The notes: generated from the letters alone by a model not told the origin. A stretch of DNA of 64,000 nt from REEB509 sp049314555 (GCA_049314555.1 JBMOEW010000014.1:1-64000); one strand, 5' to 3'; shown: positions 48,214 through 58,162, numbered from the stretch's first letter. A program made the numbers and translations.

Positions 48214-48322
48214 GACGGACTCCCCTTGATTGTCCCAAACCCAAAGACCTCTAGCAGAGGCTGCACCACATAGACAGTGCAGGAACGCAACGCCGCCTCT
48301 GCGAAAAGCTGGGCAGAACGCC

Positions 48323-50527
48323 TCAGAATCCCCCGCCAGCCTCCGCCCCGCCCACAGCCTTCACCGCAAACGCGTAATCCAAGGCAATTTCCTTGAGAAA
48401 GTCGAACCGACCCGATGCCCCGCCGTGGCCCGCTTCCATGTTGATTTTCAACAGGATCGGGTTGCTGCTGGTGGTGTGTTGGCGCAACCGCGCCGTCCAC
48501 TTCTGCGGCTCCCACCACGTTACCCGCGGGTCGCTCAAGCCGCCAGTTGCCAGCACCGCCGGATAGGCCTTGGCCGCCACATTGGTGTAGGGGCAATAGC
48601 TGGCGATGTAGTCATAGGCGGCTTCGTCCTCCAACGGATTGCCCCACTCTGGCCATTCTGGCGGCGTCAGCGGCAGCGAGGTGTCGCTCATGGTGTTCAA
48701 CACATCCACAAACGGCACCGCAGCGATGATCCCGGCATACAGGTCCGGTCGAGCGTTCGAGATCGCCCCCATCAACATCCCGCCCGCCGAGCCACCGTAT
48801 GCGACCACCTTGCCGCGCGCGCCAAAGCCCTGCGCCAACAGATCTTCGGTCACATCGATAAAGTCGTTGAAGGTGTTCTTCTTTTTGGAGGTTCGCCCGT
48901 CCAAGAACCAGCTAAAGCCCATTTCCGAGCCGCCGCGGACGTGCGCGATCGCCCACACCCAGCCGCGGTTCACGAGGCTGAAATTGCGGATCGAGAACGT
49001 CGCATCCATCGAGATGCCGTAAGAGCCGTAGCCATACACCAACAGCGGCGCGGTGCCGTCTTGTGGTGTGGAGCGCAGCGCCAGCGTGGTCACAGGCACC
49101 CGCGCCCCATCGCGCGCCGTTGTGAAGAAGCGCCGCACCACATACTGCGAGGGATCGTGTCCCGACGGGATTTCCTGGGTCTTGCGCAGCGTGCGTGTCC
49201 GGGTCGCCAAGTCGTAGTCATAGGTTTGCCGCGGCGTGGACGGCGATTGGTACACATAGCGCATGGTGGTGGTGTCCCACTCATACCCGCCGCTCAGATC
49301 AAGATCGTAAGCCTCTTCCGCCATCTGCACCGTGTGCTCGGTGCCGGCCTTGTCGCGCACGATGATCTGCGGCAGCGCGTTCACCCGCTCCATCCGCACC
49401 AGATAGTCCTTCACCGCGCCCACGCCAACCACAAACCGGCCAGGCTGCGCCGGCACAAACTCGCGCCAGTTTTCAGTGCCCGTTGCCCCCATCGCACAGC
49501 GCATGACCTTGAAGTCCACAGCGCCGCCAAGATTGGTGCGGATATACCACTCCCCGTTCCAGTGGGTGATGTCGTAGCGCAACTCGGGCGCGCGCGGCGC
49601 AAACACCACCGGCGCTGCGGTCGGGTTTGAGGCCGGGATCAAATGGTATTCGTTTTGCTCCTGGTTGCCGCAGGAGATCACGATGAAATCGTCTGAGCCC
49701 GTGACCTCAACCCCCAGGAAGAAGCCTTCATCCGGCTCGTCATAAACCAGCACGTCCGCGCTGGCAGGTTGGCCGAGCGGGCGCCGGAAGATTTTCGCCG
49801 GACGCCCATTGTCGTCCCGGAACGCCCAGAAGATAAACCGGCTGTCGGGGCTCCAGGTGAAGCTGCCGTAAGCCACAGGCGTGATTTCGTCCGCCAGATT
49901 GGCACCGGTCGCCAGGTCTCGGATCTTGATCGTATAGACCTCAGAGCCCTGCTCATCCACCGCGTAAGCATAGTAGCGGTGATCGGGCGAATGTTCTGCT
50001 GCACCCACGCTGAAATAGGCTTTGCCTTGGCTTTCGGCCTCTTCGTTCAGCAGGATTTGTTCTGGGCCGTCTTGCCCGCGCGGCTTGCGCGCATGGATAG
50101 GATGCTGCGCGCCGGTTTCAAACCGCGTGTAATACTCCCACGCCCCATCCGGGCTTGGCACGCTGGCGTCGTCTTCCTTCACCCGGCCTCGCATTTCCTG
50201 GAACATTTGTTCCTGCAGCGCCTCGGTGCTTTGCAGCATGGCCTTGGTGTAGGCGTTTTCCACCTCCAGAGCCTCGCGGATATCCCGGCGCACGACCGTT
50301 GGGTCCTTTAGGACGTTTTGCCAGTTATCGTCCTTCATCCACTTGTATTCGTCGATCCGCACCCGGCCCAACTGTTCGATCCGCACCGGGTCTTGGCGCG
50401 GACTTGGCGCGATCGGGGTTCCATCAGCATTCATGCGCAACTCCGGAGCACCTGCGGTCGCGCAGGCGGGAATCAAAGCCAGGACTGGCAGGGCGGCGCC
50501 TGCTTGCAGCACGGTACGGCGGTTCAT
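48323..50527 (-). CDS. ptrB: Oligopeptidase B (S9A), Tat-type lipoprotein form
   Basis: 734 aa, full length. A beta-propeller occupies about 75-440, then the alpha/beta hydrolase domain. Catalytic Ser in YGGSAGGMLMGA, Asp in GLSDPRVTWWE and His in EAGHGGASGR. It cuts short peptides after basic residues. The N-terminus MNRRTVLQAGAALPVLALIP has a twin-arginine-like RR and a Cys (PAC) that could be a lipobox, so export by Tat is likely; enterobacterial OpdB is cytoplasmic. Confidence 0.92.
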   Translation of the reverse strand: MNRRTVLQAGAALPVLALIPACATAGAPELRMNADGTPIAPSPRQDPVRIEQLGRVRIDEYKWMKDDNWQNVLKDPTVVRRDIREALEVENAYTKAMLQSTEALQEQMFQEMRGRVKEDDASVPSPDGAWEYYTRFETGAQHPIHARKPRGQDGPEQILLNEEAESQGKAYFSVGAAEHSPDHRYYAYAVDEQGSEVYTIKIRDLATGANLADEITPVAYGSFTWSPDSRFIFWAFRDDNGRPAKIFRRPLGQPASADVLVYDEPDEGFFLGVEVTGSDDFIVISCGNQEQNEYHLIPASNPTAAPVVFAPRAPELRYDITHWNGEWYIRTNLGGAVDFKVMRCAMGATGTENWREFVPAQPGRFVVGVGAVKDYLVRMERVNALPQIIVRDKAGTEHTVQMAEEAYDLDLSGGYEWDTTTMRYVYQSPSTPRQTYDYDLATRTRTLRKTQEIPSGHDPSQYVVRRFFTTARDGARVPVTTLALRSTPQDGTAPLLVYGYGSYGISMDATFSIRNFSLVNRGWVWAIAHVRGGSEMGFSWFLDGRTSKKKNTFNDFIDVTEDLLAQGFGARGKVVAYGGSAGGMLMGAISNARPDLYAGIIAAVPFVDVLNTMSDTSLPLTPPEWPEWGNPLEDEAAYDYIASYCPYTNVAAKAYPAVLATGGLSDPRVTWWEPQKWTARLRQHTTSSNPILLKINMEAGHGGASGRFDFLKEIALDYAFAVKAVGGAEAGGGF

Positions 50528-50651
50528 GGAAGGTGCCTTCTAACTCTCAAAATGGACAGCGGCCGCACATTGAGCGCCCGCGCTCATATCGTCAATCGAT
50601 ACACGCCGAACCCGTCTTCCCGCCAGCCCAGCTTCATGCCAGAACCACCCC

Positions 50652-51440
50652 ATGAGCTTTCGCATCGCCGCCTGGAACGTCAATTCGATCAACGCGCGTC
50701 TGCCCACGGTCCTGGCCGTTCTGGAGGCAATCACAGCCGACGTGATCTGCCTGCAGGAACTGAAATGCGAAGATGCCAAATTCCCGCGACCAGAGATTGA
50801 GGCCGCCGGCTACAACGTCCAAACCCACGGCCAAAAGACCTATAACGGCGTAGCGATCCTGTCCAAGCACCGGATTGAGGAGGTCGCAGCCCGCCTCCCC
50901 GGCGACGACACAGACGAACAGGCCCGCTATCTGGAAGCCGTGATCGCCGCGCCAAAGGGCCCGGTGCGGGTGGCAAGCCTCTATTGCCCCAACGGCAATC
51001 CGGTCGGCACCGAAAAGTTCGCCTACAAGCTCGCCTGGATGAACCGTCTGGAGGCCAAGGCCAAAGCCTTGCTCAGCCTGGAAGAGCCGCTCGTTTTGGC
51101 CGGCGATTTCAACATCATCCCGCGCCTGGAGGATTGCTACGATCCCAACGCCTGGGCCGCCGATGCCCTGTTTCAGCCCGAAAGCCGCGCCGCCTATCGC
51201 CGTCTGGCCAACCTCGGCTTCACCGACGCCTACATCCAAGCCGACGCCCGCGCCCACCAATACACCTTCTGGGACTATCAGGCCGGTGCATGGCCCAAAG
51301 ACCATGGCATAAGGATCGACCATCTGATGTGCTCGCCCCAAGCCGCAGATCGCCTGAAAGCCGTTGGCATCCATCGCGCCGCGAGGGCGCTGGAAAAACC
51401 GTCTGACCACGTACCGATCTGGGCCGACTTCGACCTTTAG
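50652..51440 (+). CDS. xthA: Exodeoxyribonuclease III
   Basis: 262 aa. EEP-fold catalytic residues: N10 in WNVNS, E36 in CLQELKCED, GDFNIIPRLEDC with Asp, then the DHLMCS and SDHVPIWADF end with Asp and His. It acts as AP endonuclease and 3' exonuclease in base-excision repair. Divergent from ptrB (124-base gap). Confidence 0.96.
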   Translation: MSFRIAAWNVNSINARLPTVLAVLEAITADVICLQELKCEDAKFPRPEIEAAGYNVQTHGQKTYNGVAILSKHRIEEVAARLPGDDTDEQARYLEAVIAAPKGPVRVASLYCPNGNPVGTEKFAYKLAWMNRLEAKAKALLSLEEPLVLAGDFNIIPRLEDCYDPNAWAADALFQPESRAAYRRLANLGFTDAYIQADARAHQYTFWDYQAGAWPKDHGIRIDHLMCSPQAADRLKAVGIHRAARALEKPSDHVPIWADFDL

Positions 51441-51512
51441 GCCGCCGCGATCCGAACGCCACCTGGAGCAACGTGGATTGATGCGGCCCGTGCCTTGTGC
51501 AACTAACCCCTC

Positions 51513-51998
51513 ATGACCCATCCGATCCTGAATCTCGCCGATGTCGTCTTCGACGATGTGGAAGAAAATGGCCTCTTCACCTCCCGGCGCGCCACGATTA
51601 GCGACCTGATCGGTGCCAAAAAGCTCGCCTATAATCTGACGGTCGTGCCGCCCGGAAAGGTGCAATGCCCGTTCCACGCCCACCACAGCGAAGAAGAAAT
51701 GTTCTTCATCCTGGAAGGAGAAGGCGAACTCCGCTTTGGGCCAGCGCGCTATAAGATCACCAAAGGCGACATCATCGCCTGCCCCTGCGGCGGGGCCGAT
51801 GTAGCGCACCAAATCATCAACACTGGCGAGGTTGATTTGCACTACCTTGCCGTTTCCACTGTGGCAGAGATCGAAAGCTGCGAATATCCAGACTCCAACA
51901 AGATCTCGATCGTGGTAGGCCCCCGCGGCAACCGAACCGTGCGCAAGCTTTTCCGCAGCGAAACAGACAAAGACTATTACGACCGCGAACAATCCTAA
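51513..51998 (+). CDS. Cupin-domain protein
   Basis: 161 aa, a single cupin barrel with metal ligands in PFHAHHSEEEMFFILEGEGE (His, His, Glu) and a second block GDIIACPCGGADVAHQIINT. Substrate unknown. The C-terminal 30 residues are charged. Its stop overlaps the end of the decayed MFS gene. Confidence 0.85.
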   Translation: MTHPILNLADVVFDDVEENGLFTSRRATISDLIGAKKLAYNLTVVPPGKVQCPFHAHHSEEEMFFILEGEGELRFGPARYKITKGDIIACPCGGADVAHQIINTGEVDLHYLAVSTVAEIESCEYPDSNKISIVVGPRGNRTVRKLFRSETDKDYYDREQS

Positions 51999-52695
51999 GC
52001 CGCGCCGCCCCCAACCGATTTGCCCTCAACCGATTTGCCCTCAACCGATTTTGTAGAGCGCAGCCGATCCGCCCGGAGCGTCGCAACCGCCATCAAGCTG
52101 GCAGCGATCAGCATCAGCGCGTTGATAAACCACCCAAGCCGACCATAGCCCACCGCATCGGCCACCGCGCCAGCCGTGATCGGGCCCATCGCGCCACCCA
52201 AGGTGGCAAACGCCGGTTGAGCCCCCGCAAGCCGCCCCGATGGATCCATCACCGCAAGCCCCCCAAGGAACGAGGGCGTTAAAATCGCGGGCAGCACAAT
52301 GGTTTTTTGTCCGCGCAGCTGTCGCCATCATTACGCAAATCACAAGCCCCGTTCCAAGCCCCCAATCGCCTGCGCCCGGCCATCATCGGGATGCTCGTCG
52401 CCAAAAGCACACGCCCATGGCCAAGCGCCACCCCCACAAGCCCCACACCGATCAACGTCCGGGCCGTAAAGCGAGAAATCAGCTGGGCGCCGGTCAGCGC
52501 GGCGAGCGCCACACACAAACCATGCGACGTCATCACAAAGCCCGCCTGCGCACCGGTTGCCCCAAAGCGCTCAATGATAGCGCCGATGTTGAACGCAACC
52601 GAAAGCGACTAGGTGAACACCGCCAAAAAACGAGGATCAAGGCCACCTGCTGCCCACGGGTGGACTGAAGCGATGTGTCAGTTGTCGTGGCGGCG
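51995..52695 (-). pseudogene. Decayed MFS transporter
   Basis: MFS-like fragments lie in different frames. The start region contains QVALILVF, then after a frameshift at A6 (52625-52630) and a TAG stop come SLSVAFNIGAIIERFGATGA and FVMTSHGLCVALAALTG. A second frameshift at T6 (52303-52308) separates the end LPAILTPSFLGGLAVM ... GWFINALMLIAASLMAVATL. The middle of the normal 400-aa protein is missing, so this is an internally deleted remnant. Lesions at two homopolymers could be sequencing error, but the stop and the deletion cannot. Confidence 0.8.
52012..52051 (-). repeat. 15-bp tandem repeat at the MFS remnant 3' end
   Basis: CAACCGATTTGCCCT is present at 52012-52026 and 52027-52041, with a partial third copy at 52042-52051. 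On the minus strand it codes KSVEG units at the C-terminus of the decayed transporter. Confidence 0.8.
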
Positions 52696-52788
52696 GCAAG
52701 CCTCCGGTGGCGGTTTCAGCAACGCTGTGTGATCAGGTTTCACGCGCAGCCGCCCGAAAGCGTCCGCATACTGACTACAGTCACACTC

Positions 52789-54543
52789 CTAGGTTCGCAC
52801 CAGACGCCCAGGCCTTGCCCCCGTATCGACATCGTTTTTGCGCGTCTGCACACCGTTCACAAACGTCGCCACATAGCCAGACGCCGGTTGTAAGATCCGC
52901 GTGCCGCCGGCCGGCAAATCGGTGCGAACCTCCAGCGACCCAAGATTGAGCCGCTCGAAATCGATCACGTTGATGTCGGCGCGCTTGCCCGCTTCCAGCG
53001 AGCCGCGGTCGGTCATGCCGTAAAGGTCTGCGTTGCGCTTGGTCTGTTTTGCAATGATGAACTCAAGCGCAAGGCCCTCGCCACGGCTGCGGTCACGGCC
53101 CCAGTGGATCATCTGGTAGGTGGGCGCGACGCCGTCGAAGATCAGGTTCACGTGCGCGCCAGCGTCGCTCAGCCCCGTGATCGAAAGCGGGTGCAGCAGC
53201 ATTTCGCGGATCGCGTCAAAGTTGCCGTCGTAGAAATTCGCGCCCAGCAGAATTGCGAAATTCTGGCCATCGTTGCCCACCAGAAAATCGTACATGAACT
53301 CCTCGTCCGTCTGGCCAGCGGCCTTTGCCCGCGCGCCAAAACACAGGTCGCGGGTGGGCTCATAATCGATTGGCACATCAAGCTGATACAGCATCGGCGC
53401 GGTGTTTTTGAAAATCAGGTGCGCGTTGGCCATCATGCCCGCACCACCAGACGGCACATCGCGATCAGACAAGATCGCAGCCCGCACCTCCGGCTTGCGC
53501 ATTTGCGCCAACCGCTCCGCCAACGGCAGTTTGGCAAGTTTAAGGTAGGTCTCGCGCACCTGGAACATATGGTAGGTTTGGATGTTGGTCACCAAGCCGA
53601 TCGGCCGTGACGCGACCTGCGGATAAAGCTGCGCGCCCTTCGCATTGAAGGTCTCAACCTGCGCAAACACATCCCGCCACGCATTGCGCGGCGTTGCATT
53701 TTGCACCAGCGTGAAAGTCACAGGCCGCCCGCTCCGGCGCGACACCTTGTCCAGCAAAATCAGCTCTTGCTCGGTGGTGGTTTGCTCCCCGCCCAAATGC
53801 GCAAGATCGCCGATCACGCCGGCCGGGATCAGTTCAAAGACGCCCTTGCCGGCCCGCTCCATCGCCTCCGCCAACAACAACACCTCTTCGTCGGCAGCGA
53901 ATGTGCCAGGGATCGGTTGGCCAGACATTGCCCGGTGCCCAATCGTGCGCGATGTGGAAAACCCAACGGCACCCGCCTGCAGCGCTTCTTCGACCAGGTC
54001 TGCCATCCGCGACATGTCTTCTGGTGTCGCCGGCTCGTTCGCCCGCCCCCGTGCGCCCATCACATAATTGCGCAACGCCGCATGCGGGATTTGCGCGCTG
54101 ATATCGAGGGCGTACTGCCGCGACGCCAGAAAATCGAGGTACTCCGGAAAGCTCTCCCAGGAGCCCCACGGCACGCCTTCGTAAAGCGCGGTGCCGGGGA
54201 TATCCTCCACACCCTCCATCACCTCGATCAACTCGCGCTCACCCCCCGGCGGCACCGGCGCAAACCCAACACCGCAATTGCCCATCACAACGGTTGTCAC
54301 CCCGTGGCCGGCGGAAGGGTCGAGCTTGTCGTCCCAGCACACCTGGCCATCATAATGGGTATGCACATCGACAAATCCGGGCGTCACGATCGCCCCGGAC
54401 GCATCGAGGGTTTCGCGCGCAGCACTGGAAATCGAAGGCCCAATCTCCACGATCCGGCCGTCCTTAATGCCAACATCGCCGACCCAGGGCGCACCGCCCA
54501 GACCGTCGATCAGCTTGCCGCCCTTGATCAAAGTATCGAGCAT
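52789..54543 (-). CDS. N-acyl-D-amino-acid deacylase-type amidohydrolase
   Basis: 584 aa. Metal residues HxH in FVDVHTHYDGQ, then the Cys ligand in MGNCGVGFAPV and a late Asp in LSDAGAHVNL. Inner blocks RPVTFTLVQN and LQPASGYVATFVNGV are typical of D-aminoacylase. It removes acyl groups from N-acyl-D-amino acids, or a related amide. ATG 54543 has GGAG upstream. Confidence 0.88.
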   Translation of the reverse strand: MLDTLIKGGKLIDGLGGAPWVGDVGIKDGRIVEIGPSISSAARETLDASGAIVTPGFVDVHTHYDGQVCWDDKLDPSAGHGVTTVVMGNCGVGFAPVPPGGERELIEVMEGVEDIPGTALYEGVPWGSWESFPEYLDFLASRQYALDISAQIPHAALRNYVMGARGRANEPATPEDMSRMADLVEEALQAGAVGFSTSRTIGHRAMSGQPIPGTFAADEEVLLLAEAMERAGKGVFELIPAGVIGDLAHLGGEQTTTEQELILLDKVSRRSGRPVTFTLVQNATPRNAWRDVFAQVETFNAKGAQLYPQVASRPIGLVTNIQTYHMFQVRETYLKLAKLPLAERLAQMRKPEVRAAILSDRDVPSGGAGMMANAHLIFKNTAPMLYQLDVPIDYEPTRDLCFGARAKAAGQTDEEFMYDFLVGNDGQNFAILLGANFYDGNFDAIREMLLHPLSITGLSDAGAHVNLIFDGVAPTYQMIHWGRDRSRGEGLALEFIIAKQTKRNADLYGMTDRGSLEAGKRADINVIDFERLNLGSLEVRTDLPAGGTRILQPASGYVATFVNGVQTRKNDVDTGARPGRLVRT

Positions 54544-54809
54544 GGTGGCGATCTCCATTGGTGCCGAAACGGGGCCGCGCCTGAGCGTGCGCAGGTGAAC
54601 ATCGGTCTTTCGAGACCGCAACATTACCTCAAAGTCCTAGCAACAAGCCCAGCAGTCACCCAAAATGGCACGGGTTGCGCTGCCGGCGATGGCTCTTATC
54701 CCAAAAGCGAGGTCAAAACCTAAAAGCCATATAAACCTAAAGGCCAGCAAAGCGCCAATATCCGGCATAAGACTTTCAGTGTTTTCCCTCACTCCAAGGC
54801 GGACGAAAG

Positions 54810-56240
54810 ATGAATTTAGACAAAGACTACACGATGACGATCGACGGCAAACAGATCGGCTCGCCCTCCCAGATCGAGGTCACCAACCCCGCCACCGGGC
54901 GCGTTTTCGCCACCGCCCCGGACTGCACCAAAGAACAGCTCGACGCCGCAGTGCACTCCTCAGCCCGCGCCTTCAAGGACTGGAAAACCAAATCCTTCGA
55001 CGAACGCGCAGCCCTGTTGGTGCAATGCGCCGATGCCCTGAAGGCCGTGGCAGACGACATGGCGCGCGTGTTCACGAGCGAACAGGGCCGCCCGGTGGAC
55101 GCCGCAAAACAAGAGATCCTGGGCGCCGCTCACTGGCTGGCCACCATCGCCACCAAGCGCCCGCCGGTGCATGTAATGGAAGATTCCGACACCCAGTTTG
55201 TCGAAACCAAATATGTCCCGCTAGGCGTGGTGTGCGCGATCGCGCCATGGAATTTCCCGATTTCGCTGGCGATCTGGAAAGTGGCCCCAGCCCTCCTCAC
55301 GGGCAACACGATGGTGTTGAAACCCTCGCCCTTCACCCCGCTCTGCACCCTGAAAATGGCTGAACTCTTTTCAACCATTCTGCCGCCGGGCGTGCTCAAC
55401 GTGATCACCGGTGGCGACGCCCTTGGCCCGATGATGACGGCCCACCCAGGCTTTCGGAAAATCTCGTTCACCGGCTCCACCGCCACTGGCAAGCGCGTCA
55501 TGGAAAGTGCCGCGGCAGACCTTAAGCGCATCACCCTGGAATTGGGCGGCAACGATGCAGCCATCGTCCTGCCGGACGTAGACCTCGATGAAGTCGCCCA
55601 AAAGATCTTCTTCGGTGCGTTCTTCAACACCGCACAGATCTGCATTGCCACCAAGCGCCTCTACGTGCACGAGGATATTTATGACGGCTTGAAAGAGCGC
55701 CTGCTCGCGATGGCCAAGGCCACCAAGGTGGGCGATGGTGCCGAGCAAGGCACGGTCCTGGGCCCAATCCAAAACGCCCGCCAATATGAGCGCGTGTTGG
55801 GCCTGCTTCAGGACGCGCGGGAAACAGGCCTCACGCTGCTGGAAGGCGCAGCCATTCCCGATGGCGGCGGCTATTTCATCCCGATCACGATCGTCGATAA
55901 CCCGCCCGAACAATCCCGCGTGGTTCAAGAAGAAGCGTTTGGTCCGGTCCTGCCGATGCTGAAGTTCAAAGAGATAGCCGACGTCATCGCCCGGGCCAAT
56001 GATTCCCCTTACGGTTTGGCCGGCGCTGTCTGGTCAAAAGACACCGACAAGGCCATCGAAATCGCCCGTCAAATTGAAACCGGCACGGTGTGGATCAACC
56101 AAAACCTGATGCTACGCCACGACACGGTGTTCGCCGGCCACAAACAATCGGGCTTCGGCGGCGAAAACGGCATGGAAGGCCTGCTCGAATACATGGCGCC
56201 GCAAGCGATCTATGTAGCCCGCACCCCGCCGCCGGCTTAA
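54810..56240 (+). CDS. NAD(P)-dependent aldehyde dehydrogenase
   Basis: 476 aa. Catalytic Cys278 (NTAQICIATKR), Glu244 (LELGGND) and the cofactor turn TGSTATGKRV (221-230), with Asn148 in PWNF. It oxidises an aldehyde to acid. It precedes the Rieske gene by 109 bases, and an intergenic hairpin lies between them. Confidence 0.93.
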   Translation: MNLDKDYTMTIDGKQIGSPSQIEVTNPATGRVFATAPDCTKEQLDAAVHSSARAFKDWKTKSFDERAALLVQCADALKAVADDMARVFTSEQGRPVDAAKQEILGAAHWLATIATKRPPVHVMEDSDTQFVETKYVPLGVVCAIAPWNFPISLAIWKVAPALLTGNTMVLKPSPFTPLCTLKMAELFSTILPPGVLNVITGGDALGPMMTAHPGFRKISFTGSTATGKRVMESAAADLKRITLELGGNDAAIVLPDVDLDEVAQKIFFGAFFNTAQICIATKRLYVHEDIYDGLKERLLAMAKATKVGDGAEQGTVLGPIQNARQYERVLGLLQDARETGLTLLEGAAIPDGGGYFIPITIVDNPPEQSRVVQEEAFGPVLPMLKFKEIADVIARANDSPYGLAGAVWSKDTDKAIEIARQIETGTVWINQNLMLRHDTVFAGHKQSGFGGENGMEGLLEYMAPQAIYVARTPPPA

Positions 56241-56268
56241 GCTAGAGCCAATAATCGGCGCAAAACCA

Positions 56269-56299
56269 CGGGGGCGGTCCATCACTTAGGCCGCCCCCG
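56269..56299 (+). other. Strong intercistronic hairpin
   Basis: A 9-bp GC stem (CGGGGGCGG with CCGCCCCCG) with a 13-base loop between the aldehyde dehydrogenase and Rieske genes. There is no T-tract, so it may stabilise or divide the transcript instead of ending it. Confidence 0.45.
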
Positions 56300-56349
56300 G
56301 GCAACGCCAGCAGAGCGTAGGCAACGCGTTCAGTTTGATCGAGGCGACC

Positions 56350-57666
56350 ATGCCAACCTTGACCCTCACAGCTGCAAACACGATCATTGATCGGGCGCGC
56401 TATGTATCGCCCGAAGTCCATGCGCGTGAGCTAGAAGCGATTTGGCGCAAGCATTGGCTGCTCGCGGCGCTTTCCTCAGACCTGCAAGCGCCCGGTGCCT
56501 GCGTTGCCTTCGATATTGGCGCTGACAGCCTGATCATCACGCGCAGCGAAGACGCCACCACCCTCAGCGCCTTCCACAACGCCTGCAGCCATCGCGGCAC
56601 AAGGCTTCTGGCCGAGGGCGTCCACACCGCGCTCACAGCAATCCGCTGTCCCTACCACGCCTGGTCTTTTGCCATGGACGGCCATCTGCGCAGCGCACCA
56701 GACCCCAACGCCTTCAGCAAAGGTCTGCCCACGGAACGCTTGAGCCTGCGCCCCGCAAAAGTGGCCGAATGGAAAGGCCTGGTCTTTGTGTGCATGGACC
56801 TGAACGCACCACCCTTGGAAGATTTCCTGGGCACCGTGATGGAGCGCGTTGCCCCCTTCGATATCGCCCGCATGCAGTTGATCGAAGACCAAACCGTGTC
56901 CCATGGTTGCAATTGGAAAGCCATTATCGACAACTTCGCAGAACTCTATCACGTCGATTATATCCACCCCCAGCATCGCCGCTTTGTGGACTGCACCAAT
57001 GCCCGCGATGAGCTTTATGCCAATGGCCACACGGGCGTGTTTGTTCCGGGCGCGACCACCGATCAGCGCTATCCGGTCCCCGAAGCGCCAACCGACATTC
57101 AGTCCATGCAGCTCGCAGCCCTCGGCCTTGATCCGAAGGCGTTTATCGGCCGGGTGAGAGACGTGCCCAGCGCGATCGTCGCCGCAAAGCGGGCCCAAAG
57201 CGGCAAGAATGGCTTCGATTACACCCCCTATACAGACACCCAGCTGACCGAGGTGTGGCAGATCAATCTGTTTCCAAACATCATCCTGTCAGGCTCGCCT
57301 GAGGGCCTCTGGGTGATGCGCTCGCGCCCCCACCCCAAGGACCCATCCCGTTCGTATTTTGACAAATGGACCCTGATGTTGCCGCCTAATCCAGCCCTTG
57401 GCGGCAAAGCCGGCCAAGCAGGCGCGCTGCACCGGGCCTCGACCAACGCCGCCACCCCCTCCGGGCGGGTCGCCCGCGACGTCTTCGAGTATGCAGACGT
57501 CGCCGCCGGGCGCAAAAGCATGACCGACACCATCGACCAAGACTTGAGCCTCCTCGCGCAGGTTCAAGCCGGCATGGAATCCTCTGGCTTTACAGAGGCG
57601 TGGCTTTCGGAGCGCGAAGTGCGGGTCGCCCATTTCCACCGCGCCCTCGACGCGGCTCTGGGCTAG
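56350..57666 (+). CDS. Rieske non-haem iron oxygenase, alpha subunit
   Basis: 438 aa. [2Fe-2S] ligands C79/H81 (ACSHRGTRLL) and C100/H103 (CPYHAWSF). The mononuclear iron site is N195, H201 and H206 in AIIDNFAELYHVDYIHPQHR. The long C-terminus ends in a helical tail. The substrate may be aromatic or a quaternary amine; no reductase or ferredoxin partner is within 2 kb. ATG 56350 has GAGG upstream. Confidence 0.9.
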   Translation: MPTLTLTAANTIIDRARYVSPEVHARELEAIWRKHWLLAALSSDLQAPGACVAFDIGADSLIITRSEDATTLSAFHNACSHRGTRLLAEGVHTALTAIRCPYHAWSFAMDGHLRSAPDPNAFSKGLPTERLSLRPAKVAEWKGLVFVCMDLNAPPLEDFLGTVMERVAPFDIARMQLIEDQTVSHGCNWKAIIDNFAELYHVDYIHPQHRRFVDCTNARDELYANGHTGVFVPGATTDQRYPVPEAPTDIQSMQLAALGLDPKAFIGRVRDVPSAIVAAKRAQSGKNGFDYTPYTDTQLTEVWQINLFPNIILSGSPEGLWVMRSRPHPKDPSRSYFDKWTLMLPPNPALGGKAGQAGALHRASTNAATPSGRVARDVFEYADVAAGRKSMTDTIDQDLSLLAQVQAGMESSGFTEAWLSEREVRVAHFHRALDAALG

Positions 57667-57778
57667 CGCTTGCAGTCGGCTCTATGTTCGCCCCTCAAAG
57701 GAAAGGGGCCAGAAACCATATCTTACCCGGCCCGTGTCAGGCTGAGGAGAAAACGCCAAATCGGCAAATAGCAAGAAT

Positions 57779-57853
57779 TGGCTGGGGTGCTAGGATTCGA
57801 ACCTAGGAATGGCGGTACCAAAAACCGCTGCCTTACCGCTTGGCGACACCCCA
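57779..57853 (-). tRNA. tRNA-Gln (anticodon TTG)
   Basis: 75 nt on the minus strand with encoded CCA. The acceptor stem TGGGGTG pairs with CACCCCA, the anticodon loop is TTTTGGT (TTG anticodon) on a GCGGT/ACCGC stem, and the T-arm is CTAGGTTCGAATCCTAG. Confidence 0.96.
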
Positions 57854-58018
57854 ACAGCCGCGTGGAAACCCCCACCCGGCGAAGCGGAGTGCGGCTTTTA
57901 GCCAAGCCCGTCGGCGGATGCAACAGCCCGCCGCTGCACAGAGTGGCCAATCGTGCACATTTGCCCCTCCACCGCACCATTGCGCCGGCCAGAACCGGCC
58001 GCTATAAGCGCATCCCTT

Positions 58019-58095
58019 CGGAGCATAGCTCAGCCTGGTAGAGCACCACGTTCGGGACGTGGGGGTCGAGTGTTCGAATCACTCTGCTCCGACCA
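58019..58095 (+). tRNA. tRNA-Pro (anticodon CGG)
   Basis: 77 nt with encoded CCA. The acceptor stem CGGAGCA pairs with TGCTCCG; the anticodon stem-loop is CCACG-TTCGGGA-CGTGG (CGG). The T-arm is GAGTGTTCGAATCACTC. Opposite strand to tRNA-Gln, 165 bases away. Confidence 0.97.
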
Positions 58096-58162
58096 TTCAC
58101 CCGCCGACCGCGCCAAAGCACACTTTGCGGGGCCGGCTCTTCTTGAAAGGAAGAGCGGCTCC

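Noticed and set aside
52303..52630. MFS lesions as sequencing error only
   Set aside because: Homopolymer errors could explain two frameshifts, but the in-frame TAG and missing central membrane segments show real decay.
57953..58160. An open frame running from 57953 through tRNA-Pro into the TauE/SafE gene
   Set aside because: The extra 70 codons translate a perfect tRNA-Pro cloverleaf and end with no ribosome site; the ATG at 58163 with AAGGAA is the real start.
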